Assembly (NCBI GenBank): GCA_911728455.2
Contig: OU452223.1
Coordinates: 14,979,423-15,043,422, forward strand
DNA length: 64,000 nucleotides
Reading direction: 5' to 3'
Source: Marthasterias glacialis
Taxonomy: Eukaryota > Echinodermata > Asteroidea > Forcipulatida > Asteriidae
Positions 21,681 through 31,453 of the stretch are shown here, in pieces. Within the stretch, counting starts at the first letter, position 1, and each line of letters opens with the position of its first letter. Made by a program: the position numbers and the translations under genes. The notes below the pieces were generated by a model. It saw nothing but the letters and a program-made list of their open reading frames with translations. It was not told where the DNA came from and made no database searches.

Positions 21681-24113
21681 TTTTTTTTTTTTTGGGGGGG
21701 TTACTTCTGTAAAAGAGAGGAGAGTGTGTTACAGTAAAGGAACATTTGGGGGTGGGGGTGGTGCTCCCTCTGTCACATGGCGGGCTTGTTATAAAACTTT
21801 CTCACCAATCAGATAATCCTGTTATTATTTTGATTAAATATTAATTTTATAGACATACAAGATTTGATTTGATTTATTTGGCAAACTACAAAGCGAATAC
21901 AATCAATACATACAACGAAGAAAGACAAAGATGAAATTAAACATAGGTAAATAGCAATAATATAAACTTAGAAATAAGAAAACCGTATAAGAACAGATGG
22001 TGTTTGCCGAGGATAACACAAACAAATCCAAGACTTATTCCCATTGTGGTCCTCTAGACATTCCATACCTGTAATAATTTTAGTACTGGTTTGATGCCAA
22101 TTTTGTGTGATCTTTTACACTTGTATGGGATTTCATTTTAAATTACACTTCTTAAAAGTAAAGCTTAAACAAAATGTTTTACACTATTTCATTATTTGGG
22201 TTATTTTGTCAACTCCTTTTGTAGGCACAATGGTCACTTTGGGACCATCAATAACTTCCGTCTGGGACGTCTGCCGAGTGTTCCTGTCGACTGGAGTGAA
22301 ATTAATGCTGCCTGGGGTCAGACAGTCCTCTTACTTCACTCTCTAGCGCAGAAAATGAACTTTAAATTTAAAAGGTGACTTGAAGTAACTTGTCAGTTTT
22401 TCATTTGTTTTTAAATTTAACAATTGGATTCCAAATCATCAACGTTAGCTTTGTAGCGTGTCGTGGCCGAGAGGTTTAGTGCATTGGACTCAAGTTCTGG
22501 TGGGTAAGTCATTAGGGTGTGGGTTCGAATCCCAGTCATGACACTTGTGTCCTTGAGCATGACACTAAACTATAATTGCTTCAAATAGGGGAAGAAGCAG
22601 TTATGTCTGTCTCGCAACGGATTCATTTACCCCTCCCTGTTCTTAGCTGTGCTGTGAAGAGACTTGCGTTATATTTGGCCATGTCTTGTTACTGCGCATT
22701 GGGGCAGGTTTTTATTCCTTCAAAAAGTAGCCCACACCTTGACTGGCCTTTGGGCCTTGTGATGTGTGAATTGCATTAGAAAAAGAAGAAAAAAAATCAA
22801 GATTTTAATTTTGTTCTCCATGGTAAACAACTCCGTCTATCCTTCTTACCATCAGGTATCGACTGGTTCCCTGTGGTAACCATTCCTACTTGGAGTCTCT
22901 TCAAGACAAGTCAAAGCAGCTCCCACTCCATGGATCAGGGGGGTTCCGATTCTTTTGGGATACAAAGTAAGTAGTTTGGGGGAAACGGACACCATCATTT
23001 AATTTTGCTTTACATTTATGTCCAAGTCCTTCAGAAAAAGACATCTTTTTCCGTGAACCAAAATATCAATCTTAATATGTCGACATAGTCTGTGCAAAAA
23101 CATTTGTTATTAAGTTATTTAAATCTTTCTGGTTATGAAACCAAGGGACCCTCAAAAGCGACGTGCACTGTAACCCGTAGGCCTAAAGATACCGGTTTAG
23201 AGAAGATAAAGAAATGTTAAGTTTTAGATCTGGGAGAAAATCCCCAAATGGGGGGAAATCACGTAATCAGGTAGGGACTGAAAACCCAACCCATGTGCGA
23301 GATTCTGGTTAGAGGTGGGATTCGTACCAGGGTCCATGGAGGTAAAATGCAGGGCAAGGTAGAACTGAACCAACCAGATCCCTGAACTCAACAGTGTAAT
23401 TTTTTGTTAAGTTCAAACTCGATTAGTTGCACAGTCGGTGTTGTTAAGATAATACCATTGGTGAATTGACTCTGATCCATCATTTCCCCCTCCCCTAGAC
23501 ATGTATGCCATTTGTACCTTGAAATTGTTTGTTCCTCTTCCCCCTCCCTCCAGGTTTGATCAGGCTATGGTGGCCTTCTTGGATTGCTTACAGCAGCTAG
23601 AGGAGGAGGTTGAGCGGGGCGATACAAGCTTCTGCCTCCCATACAAGATGTCTGGAGGAAAGATTGAAGATAAGAGCAATGGGGCTACCTACTCAGTCAA
23701 GTAAGAGAGGAATGCTCAATGAAACAAACAATAACTCAAGGTTAATCTTCGTGTAACCGCGATGTACCCTGGAAAACAAGTTTTTACACAAGTTTTCACG
23801 CCGAGTTACCACTCGTTTCATTTTGCATTCCTCACTAATTAATTATAATACATCTTGTACTTTAATTGTCTCGTGGGGACTGTACACTAGGATGGATTTT
23901 TGAATGATTTCATCTCTGTCACATTATTACAGATACAAACTATTAGAAACTAACAAAAGGATTTTATTTCTTACAAATTTATGATCTTTTTCTTGATAAC
24001 TCTCCCCTAGAATCCAGTTTAATTCCGAAGAGCAGTGGACGAAAGCACTCAAGTTCATGTTGACAAATCTGAAATGGGCCCTAGCCTGGGTCTCCTCTCA
24101 GTTCACCAAGTGA
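14499..24113 (+). CDS. BECN1: Beclin-1 (autophagy protein ATG6), complete gene of 11 coding exons
   Basis: Beclin-1 is the scaffold subunit of the class III PI3-kinase complex (with VPS34, VPS15 and ATG14 or UVRAG) that makes PI3P for autophagosome and endosome formation. Exons: 14499-14646, 15271-15394, 16631-16718, 17141-17203, 17890-18036, 19412-19536, 20553-20699, 22225-22374, 22856-22966, 23554-23700, 24011-24113. All introns are GT-AG, phases chain perfectly, and the product is 450 residues, the same length as human. In order it has CxxC motifs at C24/C27 and C140/C143, a BH3-like region near 112-131, a coiled coil near 142-270 and the evolutionarily conserved domain from about 270 to 450. 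That domain includes [11 protein letters not shown] and the aromatic finger F363-F364-W365. The BH3 core is unusual (I119, S123, Q124 where human has L, G, D). A second overlapping upstream ORF precedes the start. The identification is certain by similarity. Confidence 0.97.
14920..15110. repeat. Interspersed element copy in BECN1 intron 1
   Basis: This non-coding unit shares order and sequence with 21350-21795 in intron 7: tgctcgatatg, gtgtaccccccctcc, gaattcttta, cttctgtacaagag, gagtgtgtta, a G-run, then ctccctctgccacat. The copy in intron 7 has been split by a microsatellite. Confidence 0.7.
15271..15394 (+). CDS. BECN1: BECN1 coding exon 2
   Basis: Encodes residues 50-90, the variable N-terminal linker ([18 protein letters not shown] and onward). 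Acceptor ttttccacag; donor gtcag then gtagga. Low conservation is normal for this part of Beclin-1, and the phase fits both neighbours. Confidence 0.9.
15395..16630. other. BECN1 intron 2
   Basis: No gene seen. A poly-A tract lies at about 16170-16187. A fragment of the ggcc-rich repeat family (gccatggcctccgtggcctc) occurs at about 16440-16550. Confidence 0.6.
16631..16718 (+). CDS. BECN1: BECN1 coding exon 3
   Basis: Encodes residues 91-120, including [20 protein letters not shown], which aligns with the human segment leading into the BH3 region. It ends with a full codon (aag) at donor gtacac. Confidence 0.95.
17141..17203 (+). CDS. BECN1: BECN1 coding exon 4
   Basis: Encodes residues 121-141, [20 protein letters not shown] plus E. 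It completes the BH3-like region and gives C140 of the second CxxC. The exon is 63 bases (21 codons) in phase 0 on both sides. The usual Gly-Asp before LFDIMSG is Ser-Gln here. Confidence 0.96.
17890..18036 (+). CDS. BECN1: BECN1 coding exon 5
   Basis: Encodes residues 142-190: [20 protein letters not shown], the start of the coiled coil, followed by an acidic run [10 protein letters not shown]143 completes the second CxxC with C140. Acceptor ttccttccag; donor gagatg then gtaaga. Confidence 0.96.
18066..18295 (-). repeat. tRNA-derived SINE, family A, reverse copy
   Basis: On the minus strand it carries the tagtctagttggtaagac and gtgggtttgaatcccacc boxes and the family tail. It lies head-to-head with the next copy, so the pair forms a palindrome inside BECN1 intron 5. 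Confidence 0.75.
18296..18605 (+). repeat. tRNA-derived SINE, family A, chimeric copy
   Basis: It has the full 5' part (ggttgcagtacccgctgc), the A-box, and then two B-box segments in series (ggttcaaatcccatgcgagg and gggttcgaatcccacccgag). This suggests a fusion of two units. Confidence 0.72.
19412..19536 (+). CDS. BECN1: BECN1 coding exon 6
   Basis: Encodes residues 191-231: [20 protein letters not shown] and onward, rich in E, Q and K with leucine heptads, the middle of the coiled coil. Acceptor taactag; donor gaaag then gtcagg. Confidence 0.93.
19537..20552. other. BECN1 intron 6
   Basis: No second gene is visible. The small ORFs on both strands lack family similarity. Confidence 0.6.
20553..20699 (+). 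CDS. BECN1: BECN1 coding exon 7
   Basis: Encodes residues 232-280: [20 protein letters not shown], the end of the coiled coil, then [16 protein letters not shown], the hallmark start of the conserved domain. The tryptophan codon is split across the donor (atg then gtcagt). Confidence 0.97.
21350..21795. repeat. Interspersed element copy in BECN1 intron 7, split by a microsatellite
   Basis: The two ends match the copy at 14920-15110 (cttgatatg and gtgtacccccctcc on the left; cttctgtaaaagag, gagtgtgtta, a G-run and ctccctctgtcacat on the right). A T/A-rich microsatellite of about 240 bases lies between them. Confidence 0.7.
21471..21683. repeat. (TTTTA)n / (TTTA)n / (TTTG)n microsatellite
   Basis: Successive blocks of gttt, attttatttt and attt units. 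Long ORFs read from it (Leu/Phe/Tyr-rich) are artefacts. Confidence 0.95.
21860..22035 (-). mobile_element. LINE 3' end fragment
   Basis: On the minus strand it ends tttgccaaataaatcaaatc with a short repeated tail. This is the pattern of a non-LTR retrotransposon 3' end. No coding part is left. Confidence 0.5.
22225..22374 (+). CDS. BECN1: BECN1 coding exon 8
   Basis: Encodes residues 281-331: [20 protein letters not shown], then [20 protein letters not shown], almost identical to vertebrate Beclin-1. It is the core of the conserved domain that binds lipid and supports VPS34 complexes. Acceptor ttttgtag; donor aaaag then gtgact. Confidence 0.97.
22460..22800 (+). repeat. tRNA-Leu-derived SINE
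   Basis: The head resembles tRNA-Leu(CAA): GTCGTGGCCGAGAGGTTTA, anticodon region ACTCAAGT, B-box gggttcgaatccc, and a 3' end atgacac. It is followed by a conserved body (gcattggggcaggtttttat, ctggcctttgggccttgtga) and an A-rich tail. A related full copy lies at 26890 and a reverse fragment at 4868. Confidence 0.75.
22856..22966 (+). CDS. BECN1: BECN1 coding exon 9
   Basis: Encodes residues 331-368: [20 protein letters not shown], then [10 protein letters not shown] with the aromatic finger F363-F364-W365 known to insert into membranes. Acceptor accatcag; donor acaaa then gtaagt. Confidence 0.97.
23235..23410 (-). repeat. tRNA-derived SINE fragment in BECN1 intron 9
   Basis: Minus-strand reading gives a B-box-like ggtacgaatcccacctcta and a downstream body with atttggggattttctccc. 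It is similar to the fragment at the left window edge. Confidence 0.45.
23554..23700 (+). CDS. BECN1: BECN1 coding exon 10
   Basis: Encodes residues 368-417: [20 protein letters not shown], then [20 protein letters not shown], matching the human conserved domain closely. Acceptor ccctccag; donor tcaa then gtaaga. Confidence 0.97.
24011..24113 (+). CDS. BECN1: BECN1 coding exon 11 (last)
   Basis: Encodes residues 417-450: [20 protein letters not shown], then [13 protein letters not shown] and stop TGA at 24111-24113. The last residues match the human C-terminus apart from the final few. Acceptor tcccctag. Confidence 0.97.
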
Positions 24114-25114
24114 CTCCTGTGGACGGAACTATGTAAGCATCGTTCTCTGAAAAGGACAAGGCAGTATCACCAAGGTGGCACGCACCATAATCCGAGAAAC
24201 TGGAACATTTCTGTTGAAAAATTTCGTTGGGGCACATAGGCAAAGGGTGGATTAGTTATTGGGGTGGTTCTATCGGCTTAATATGCACCAGGGACGCAAG
24301 AAAATGGGGTAGATTCAAGACAATGTACACGATTGGTCATTAAAAAGGAAAAGAAAACTGATTGGTTGCAATCTGAAAGCTACCAATCTGAAAGATACCG
24401 GTACTAATCCTTCAAAGAAATATTTCCTGTGGGCATATACCTGCAATCCAGTGGACCACCAGACAGTTTTGCTGGACCGCAACATTGTACCGAACTACGG
24501 TAACATTTTTTACACAAGAGAATATGCGCGTTGGCATTTTGAAAGTTTCAAAGGACATTTCCGGCGGTCCAACGAACCGGTTTGTGTACACCCGCAGGAA
24601 TATTAAAGCTGGTCCAATAAGAACATTCCTACCATTCTGACTTTTGAGACGCTCCTTAACATTGGAAGACCCCACGCCCACAAAAGAAACCCTGCATATC
24701 GCCGAAATCGAAGATTTTAAATTGCATCAGCTTAATCAAGTTATTTGTTGGTCCTGAGATCTGTTGTTGTTTTACAGGACCCACACTACTAAAGTCTAAC
24801 CCTCCTACTCCTGGTAACATTTTCCAGCGAGTTCGACACCATTCGACAAACCATTCGACACCATCCAACTGTACAGGTTGTGTATGGTGTCACAACTGTG
24901 CACTGAATTCATTATTGTAGGCTGGCATAGTTTGTCCATCACTCATAACCACATACATACATACAATTGACATTTACAAAGCGCCAAAATCATACACAGT
25001 CATGTTCTACGGCACTGAGGCTGAAGCAAACACAGTTATTACTGGTAACATGCCTCCTGAAATCATAGAGCAAGGAATAGTGTTCCTTGCTCTATGCTGA
25101 AATAGACATGACTT
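24114..25114. other. BECN1 3' region
   Basis: This holds the 3' UTR, whose end is not certain: an ATTAAA near 24602 and AATAAA motifs near 25686 and 25924 are possible poly(A) signals. No ORF has family support. Confidence 0.4.
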
Positions 25115-25255
25115 CAGGAGTTTCTTGAAATTCTCAAATGTACCGTTCTTGATGTGTTCAGGCAGTTTACTCCACAATTTGGGGCATACACAGAAAAAGC
25201 TCCGTCACCAAATGACCACAGTGGATGATATTGAATGGTCAGATAGAGGGAATGT
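25115..25255 (-). mobile_element. LINE C-terminal fragment
   Basis: The minus-strand translation contains SFFCVCPKLWSKLPEHIKNG and FENFKKLLKSCLF. This is the usual closing segment of jockey/CR1-like reverse transcriptase ORFs (WN.LP..I.....FK..LK..LF). It is truncated on both sides. Confidence 0.7.
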
Positions 25256-25261
25256 TTTAAA

Positions 25262-25512
25262 GGATTTTATTTTATAATAGATGTTATTTTTTGCATCTAT
25301 TATGATGGTCGCAGTACCCGCTGCCAATAGGACTCAAACTGCCTCTAGCTGCCGGGCTATCTCGGTAGTCTAGTTTGTAAGACATCTGCTCTAGAATGGT
25401 GGGGGTCGTGGGTTCGAATCCCACCCAAGGAATATGCCTGTGGATTTTTTTTCACAGGACTCAGATAGGTGCTGATTATAAAGTGCTTAACACACATCGG
25501 TGTATGGGTAAA
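25262..25512 (+). repeat. tRNA-derived SINE, family A
   Basis: Near full-length: gcagtacccgctgccaatag, the A-box (tagtctagtttgtaagac), the B-box (gtgggttcgaatcccaccc), then the tail to acacatcggtgtatgggtaa. Confidence 0.78.
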
Positions 25513-26125
25513 AAACAAAATAGGATTTTACTTGATAACAGCTAGATTTCAAAGTAAACTATCATGCAAAGGAATTTGGAAAGGTCCATGGAGTGAAACT
25601 TTGTCGGTGTATATTTGTGCAAGCCATGATGCATACATGTACATGTGTGTAAATATAAATTTTATTATATAACATAAAAATAAATAATAAAAAAACCAGA
25701 AGTAGAGTTGAAAAAGTGAGGATTTTTGTGTAAATTATTCAGCATTATTATTGTAAAGTTATCAAAGTATGTAACTCAGTTGACTGTTGAAATACTGCTC
25801 ATGAATATTGAAATCCTATTCATGAATATTAAAAAAAGTGTTAATACGCTTAATTTCTGGCAAATCTGAATTGGCAACATAAATGTAAATGGTTGAAAGA
25901 TGAATACAGTAAACCCAGATGTGAATAAATTTTAAGATGGAGACTTCAAACAGTTTGTGTTGGTGTCATTTTTAGACCCTATTTTCTTTGAAATTTTATC
26001 AAATAATATTTTCTGTCACAGTTGTTCTGCACCAAATTTCACTATACATGTGTGTCAAATGATATTCAATTACAACTTGGCAGGCACCTTCTGCCAGGCA
26101 CGCAAATTACAAAGCACAACATTTG

Positions 26126-26445
26126 AGGGTGGCATGGGTAAAGTGCTCGCCTCTCACCAATATGGCCCTGGTGTGATTCCGGGCTAGAGGTCATATGCGA
26201 GTAGAATTTTGCATTGGTTCTCTCCTGTGCCATCTCTGGGCCCTCCGGTTTTCCTCCCGGAAGGAAAAATCAACACTTTCGATCTCTGGCTGTGCTCTGT
26301 GGTCATATATGCAATGTGGCTGGCTGCCAAAGGCGCCCTTGAATGCCTGCAGCTTGAACACATGTAGCCACGTCCTTCGCAATTCAGCTTCTCAGCTGCC
26401 AGTAAGGATGATAAGCCTTCCCAAATTATTATTATTCTGTCCCAG
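26126..26445 (+). repeat. tRNA-related SINE, second family
   Basis: It starts ggtggcatgggtaaagtgct, cgcctctcaccaatatggcc, with a B-box-like ggtgtgattccgggc. A long body follows (gggccctccggttttcctcc), then a tail of attattatt. Small ORFs on both strands here are shadows. Confidence 0.6.
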
Positions 26446-26889
26446 CAGACAATTGTAAGCAACTAAATGGCTCCTTTGATAAAAAAAGGTTAAAAGTTTG
26501 GTGCAAGAACATGTTTTTTCATTCCGATTCCCATCCTTTCACAACTTAAAAACGGCAGAAAAATTACCCAACTTTCGCACTCGGGATTTATTGAAATACA
26601 ATTTTGCATATTACTTGGTTATGGACAGACTTTCATTTCATCTGCCGAGCACTGTGCAACATGGTATAAATTTGCCATACACAAACGACACACTGTCCTT
26701 TTACAAAACAGCAACACACACTAGTGTTATGTGGTAGCAAAGCACCATGTCGACAGTGCGACCATCGAGGTTTTTCGAGCGCGACATTCTCCAGGTGCAA
26801 TATCTGTGATAAGCTGACATATTCCCCTCATTTTAAAGTCTGGATGGTCTTCCTCAAGCATTCGAGAGTTGTACTAAAATGAATAAAGG

Positions 26890-27184
26890 GTATCATGGCT
26901 GAGCTGTCCAACACCCTAGACTCGAGTCACCAGAGTGGGAGTTCAAACCCCAATCACGGTACTCGAGTCCTCGATCAAGACACTAACTTATAACTTGTTT
27001 TAAGTTGGGGAGGTAGAGCTTTCTGCTCTACCAGCCAGGCTTCTGATGGATGATACCCAAGCCTACATCCTTACGGACTGTAAAGGGGGTTACCCTGTTT
27101 CAGCCCCAGGAGTAGGTGGCAACGGCCCCTGGATTTGTAGCCCACACCTCGAGTGGCTTACAGGCCTTGTATGTATGGCGACTT

Positions 27185-27221
<37 letters not shown>
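26890..27221 (+). repeat. tRNA-Leu/Ser-type SINE with poly-A tail
   Basis: The head gtatcatggctgagctgtcc, ctagactcgagtcaccagag and ggagttcaaaccccaatcac is tRNA-like. The body ends tggcttacaggccttgtatg, followed by about 34 A. It is the best preserved copy of the family at 22460. Confidence 0.75.
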
Positions 27222-27222
<1 letters not shown>

Positions 27223-28479
27223 GCTTTTCATCATCCCCCGGAGTAAGCAGGTACGAGGGTACAGATTTTCAATTATTTACGTGCGACTCGAGGAGTCAAG
27301 ACAGTTTTAAGGAATTTTACAGAACTTTGATCCTAAAAAGCCCTTATTTAATAACAGTGTAAATAACAATCGAAGGGAGAACAATACTTCAATGTAGTTG
27401 CCAGGCAAATAAATAATGAAGAGTTCACTTTAATTCAATAGCAAAATCAACTGGTTGGCAAAATACCACCACATAGCTTTTAAAATCTATTTTAAGCATA
27501 CTCTACATGTGGAAAACGTCTATGCTTCACTTCGTAACATTTTTATTACAAAAGAAAACACTTAGCTATGTATAAAACTACCAGCTTCCTGACTGCTGCG
27601 TGATTCAAGTCCTTTGTTATGTTTTTAACCCTCTCCAGAAGTTTAGTTTAGTTTGTGTCAAGGGCAAAATACCTCAACCGGATTGCTTAGTTTTGTAAAT
27701 TCTGGTACTCTGGTGGCATCACTATACCTGCATAAAATGAATGTATTACGCTTGTTTTCATAACTTCTCTTCTAGTGTTCTGAGGCCAACATTTATTACA
27801 GGTCATTTACACTTTATTAAATTTTAGTGATAGCAAAAGGTCAAGGGGTGAATTGCAAAGTAAGCTCAAATAAACATTTCTAGTGTCTTATGAAATAAAA
27901 CAGTATCAGTTTTGTTTTAATTTTTCGAAAAATATGACCTTTTGGGACAGGAGCTTGTGAACAATCTTTTGGGATAAAAAAAAAACGTATAAAATTCATT
28001 CAACACAAATCTTGAGTTCACAGTTTTACATCTTACTCCTCTCGTTCACAAACTGTTTTGAAATAAACAACCGCTGGTGGTCACTGTTTGACCAATCGAG
28101 CGTGAAGCACACTTGCTCACACAACAGGAAGATTGTGTTCCAAGGCAAATTTTCGAAACCTCAATTTTCACCTTGAAGATACTGTTTTACAGCAAAATGA
28201 GTCTAACAAATGTCTTACTTATTGAATTCCCTTTCATAAAATCAAAAAAATAATTAAGAACAGGAAAAACATTTTCAAGTTCTTGGTCTTGGTTTCCTCA
28301 TATTTATCTGTAATCTCAAACACTTTTTTTGTACACAACCATATGGCGCTCTGTAGGTGTTTGTCATTTCGGATCTTTCCACTCCAATTTGAAGGGATTG
28401 CATAAATAATATGAACCTTATTTTATTTTAACATCATTAGAAAGATCGGATCTTTCTCTTTCCAACCATAGTAAATTGA
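27222..28479. other. Intergenic DNA between BECN1 and MED1, no gene seen
   Basis: AT-rich with no ORF of recognisable family. Confidence 0.45.
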
Positions 28480-28745
28480 AGAGGGGGTACAAGTTCAGTC
28501 GACAAAAGTCACCAATGGTAAAGTAAATGGGGTATGAGTGCAGTCAACAAAAGTCACCAATGGTAAAGAAGAGGGGGTACGGTATGAGTGTAGTCGACAA
28601 AAGTCACCAATGGTAAAGAAGGTGTATGAGTGCAGTCGACAAAAGTCACCAATGGTAAAGTAAATGGGGTATGAGTGCAGTCAACAAAAGTAACCTATGG
28701 TAAAGTAGAGGGGGTATGAGTGCAGTCAACATAAGTGGCCTGTAG
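28480..28745. repeat. Minisatellite, unit about 55-65 bp
   Basis: Five to six units share gggtatgagtgcagtc(a/g)acaaaagtcaccaatggtaaag, with variable g-rich linkers. The right end decays into acataagtggcctgtagtat. Confidence 0.85.
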
Positions 28746-29183
28746 TATGGAAAGGGTTAAAGGTTTGTAAAATTATATTATAATCTCTTTATGAGTTGCA
28801 ATGGTTCTGAAAAGAACCGGTGGTTTACTTGAGAGCTGTTAAACCATCGCTTTGACAGATTATTACATGGCGTTTACTGCAAACATTACTAGATTGTATT
28901 CCCTCATTGCAAATGTTTCAAGTCCTACTCATGGATGCACTTGGATTGCTAACAAAACATAGAAGCTTAACTTAAAGACGAGTGGTTCTTATCATCACAT
29001 CAGTGTAACAAGGTCGTAAATGATGAGTTACGACCTCATTGCAAACTTGATTTGTTTTTGCAGTGTAGCAAAGTCATACCTTTGTTATAACTCCTGGATG
29101 TAAGCAAAAACACAATGAAATATGACCTTGTTTGCACAGAGTAAATTGTGTGTTTACAAGTGTGCAAGATACGACCTTTTGAC

Positions 29184-29437
29184 TTAATAGACCGATCCAT
29201 TAAGCCCAGCCCCCACACGTGTTGACCAATCACAGCCTTGGGCAAAAGTCCGACGCGATAAAAATCCTATTGGAAAATCTAAACATGCATGCGCATGCTT
29301 AAAGCGTGTGCTCATTTCGTGCAGTGTGGCATTGACGAGACGCACATTGTGCTGCCCACGTGTGTACAATGGTGATTTAGCCAATGCTGTGATTGGTCAA
29401 TATGTTTAGGGGCGGGGCTTGATGGATAGTTCTATTA
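29184..29437. mobile_element. MITE with AATAGACCGATCCATT ends
   Basis: The left end taatagaccgatccattaag, then gttgaccaatcacagcc, pairs with the right end ctgtgattggtcaatatg, then gcttgatggatagttctatt. It is about 254 bp and belongs to the family of 5886-6549. Confidence 0.75.
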
Positions 29438-31453
29438 CAACCTATTTACATGGAGCAAATTGTGTATTTACCAGTGTGCAAGATACAAACTTTTGACCGA
29501 ACTGAATAAAGACCTTGGTACATGGAGCAAATTGTCCATGTGTTTGCAATTGCGCAAGACACGACTGATTTTGGGGTTTTTTATAGCCCATTTGAGTTTA
29601 CAATCCAAAAGGGCAGCTGACTGGTTTCCACACGGAGTTTCGAGTCCAAACACAAGTGCATATATTCGAACAAAACTTCAAATCCGATGACCGCTTTCAT
29701 TCTTTCCTAATGACCCTTCTGTAGTTGAACTGAACTTTCTGGACCCATTTCCATTATTTTGCATGGACCCCCTTGCCCTGACGCCACATGCAGCTAAATG
29801 TCTGCCCCATGCTCAACCTTTTCTGGGAATGAAATTGCATGTAAATATATGGTAAGCGTTTCACCCGACACGCATTGCCCAAGAAGCGCACTGCACAGCA
29901 ACACAAGGCCAACCGACTCCCAAAATGGCACACCCACGATTTATCCTGGGCGATGACATCATGTGAATTGGGTCAATACAACTGCCTTCTGAGGACCTCT
30001 TACGTCAACAAACCAGATTTTGGGGGACTCATTGTAAAATGTCACTCAAAAAGTATCGTACTTACATTTAAGAAATTGTCCATGGCCTCACGTATTGACC
30101 CGAGCAGAGTCTTTCTCTTTGAAGACTCTGCTAGGGTCAAAACGTGAGGCCATTAACAATGTTATGCATGCATACACAGCTCCTTTTGGTTGGTGGGCAG
30201 TTTGCAACAGCTAATTTTATGTTTTCCGTAACATACATTTACGCAGGAAAAAAAAGCACTGCCTTTCTTCAGTTTTTTTTTGTCTTTGCTCTACACACTG
30301 ACATCATTTAATCATATTCTCATAGTATTGAAAAATATGAAGCTAAACATTCACCCACTCAGAGAGCAAGATAAACAAAGTTTTACCTGGAAATATAAGA
30401 GAAAATCACAGTCAAAATATGACACAGTCAAACCAGAAAAATGCTTTGTCTCACTAAACTAACCCAAGTTAACCGAGAGGCTGTCATCAGAAATAGTATT
30501 TCTTTTCTTTTTTTGCACTGGCATGATGAAAAAGTTAAATGAGTGGGCTTCTTTGTCCAGAACTTAACATGCTCACAACAAAGATGTTACTGTATCGAAT
30601 AAAGAACTTCTACATGATTTGGTCATTCAAGATTCCATACAAAACTAGGCCATTTTCACTGTAAAATGTACGTGAACCCTCCAACTCTTCTCGGTAACCT
30701 TTTTCCAGCAAGTCGCTCAACCGTTTGTAACGTTTCAACTGTACGAGTTGTGCAGACAGGCAAGTTTGATATTGCAAAAACAGAGAGGACACTGCCTCCA
30801 ATACAAAACTTTGTACAGTGTTTCTCATTTTTATGTGGCACTGAAACTAAGGAAAAAAGAGGAAATAATAAGCTGAACAGCTGAGAAGCTGCACGCTGTG
30901 TAGTGCCACAACTGTGCTGTTTTCTTTATCCGTACATGGCCAAGCAATTTGACTTTTGATGATAGTAAATAGTCAGACAGTAGAATTAAAAGCAAGATAT
31001 ACATGCATAAACAAATGGTAATGCACCCTTCAAAGTTCTTTCCACAATATAATAAATTAAAAACAAGCGTATACATAGTCCCTTTCAATTTCTTGCAAGA
31101 AACCTTCAATGCTTCTGATATGTCTTTTGGGTTTTATATTAAGTTTAAAGCATAGCAGAACAAATTGCTGTTGAAATATACAGTTGTACATGTATTCCTA
31201 AATTCCTAAAAGTCAGATAAAAAATGTATCTGAAGCAAAATTAATTGAAAATGATCGCAACAAAATCCGACTTTTAGTTAGTGTCGCGTTTTTCAAACGA
31301 ACTATTTAGTTCACAGTAAGTCTGCATACATGTCCATTTAACAACACAGTGTCCAATAAAAATACCTTTCAACATAAAAATAGCACATGCAAAGAAATGC
31401 ACAGATATGTACATGTAAATATATTAATTTAAAGTTCAAATTTTTATTTTCTT
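29438..31453. other. MED1 3' side and intergenic DNA
   Basis: This holds the MED1 3' UTR (transcribed leftwards from 31453). A TTTATT on the plus strand at 31443-31448 is AATAAA on the minus strand but lies only a few bases after the stop, so it is unlikely to be the main poly(A) signal. A hairpin-like segment (gcagagtctttctctttgaa, agactctgctagggtcaaaa) at 30094-30160 resembles 62209-62300. No gene is seen. Confidence 0.4.

Noticed and set aside
21352..21737. Leu/Phe/Tyr-rich ORFs that look like membrane proteins
   Set aside because: They are translations of the TTTTA/TTTA/TTTG microsatellite.
22460..22545. Possible functional tRNA-Leu(CAA)
   Set aside because: The stems have drifted and the sequence runs into a SINE body with an A-rich tail.
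28480..28745. Regularly spaced repeats considered as a CRISPR array
   Set aside because: Units and linkers are both repeated, the spacers are not unique, and the genome is eukaryotic.
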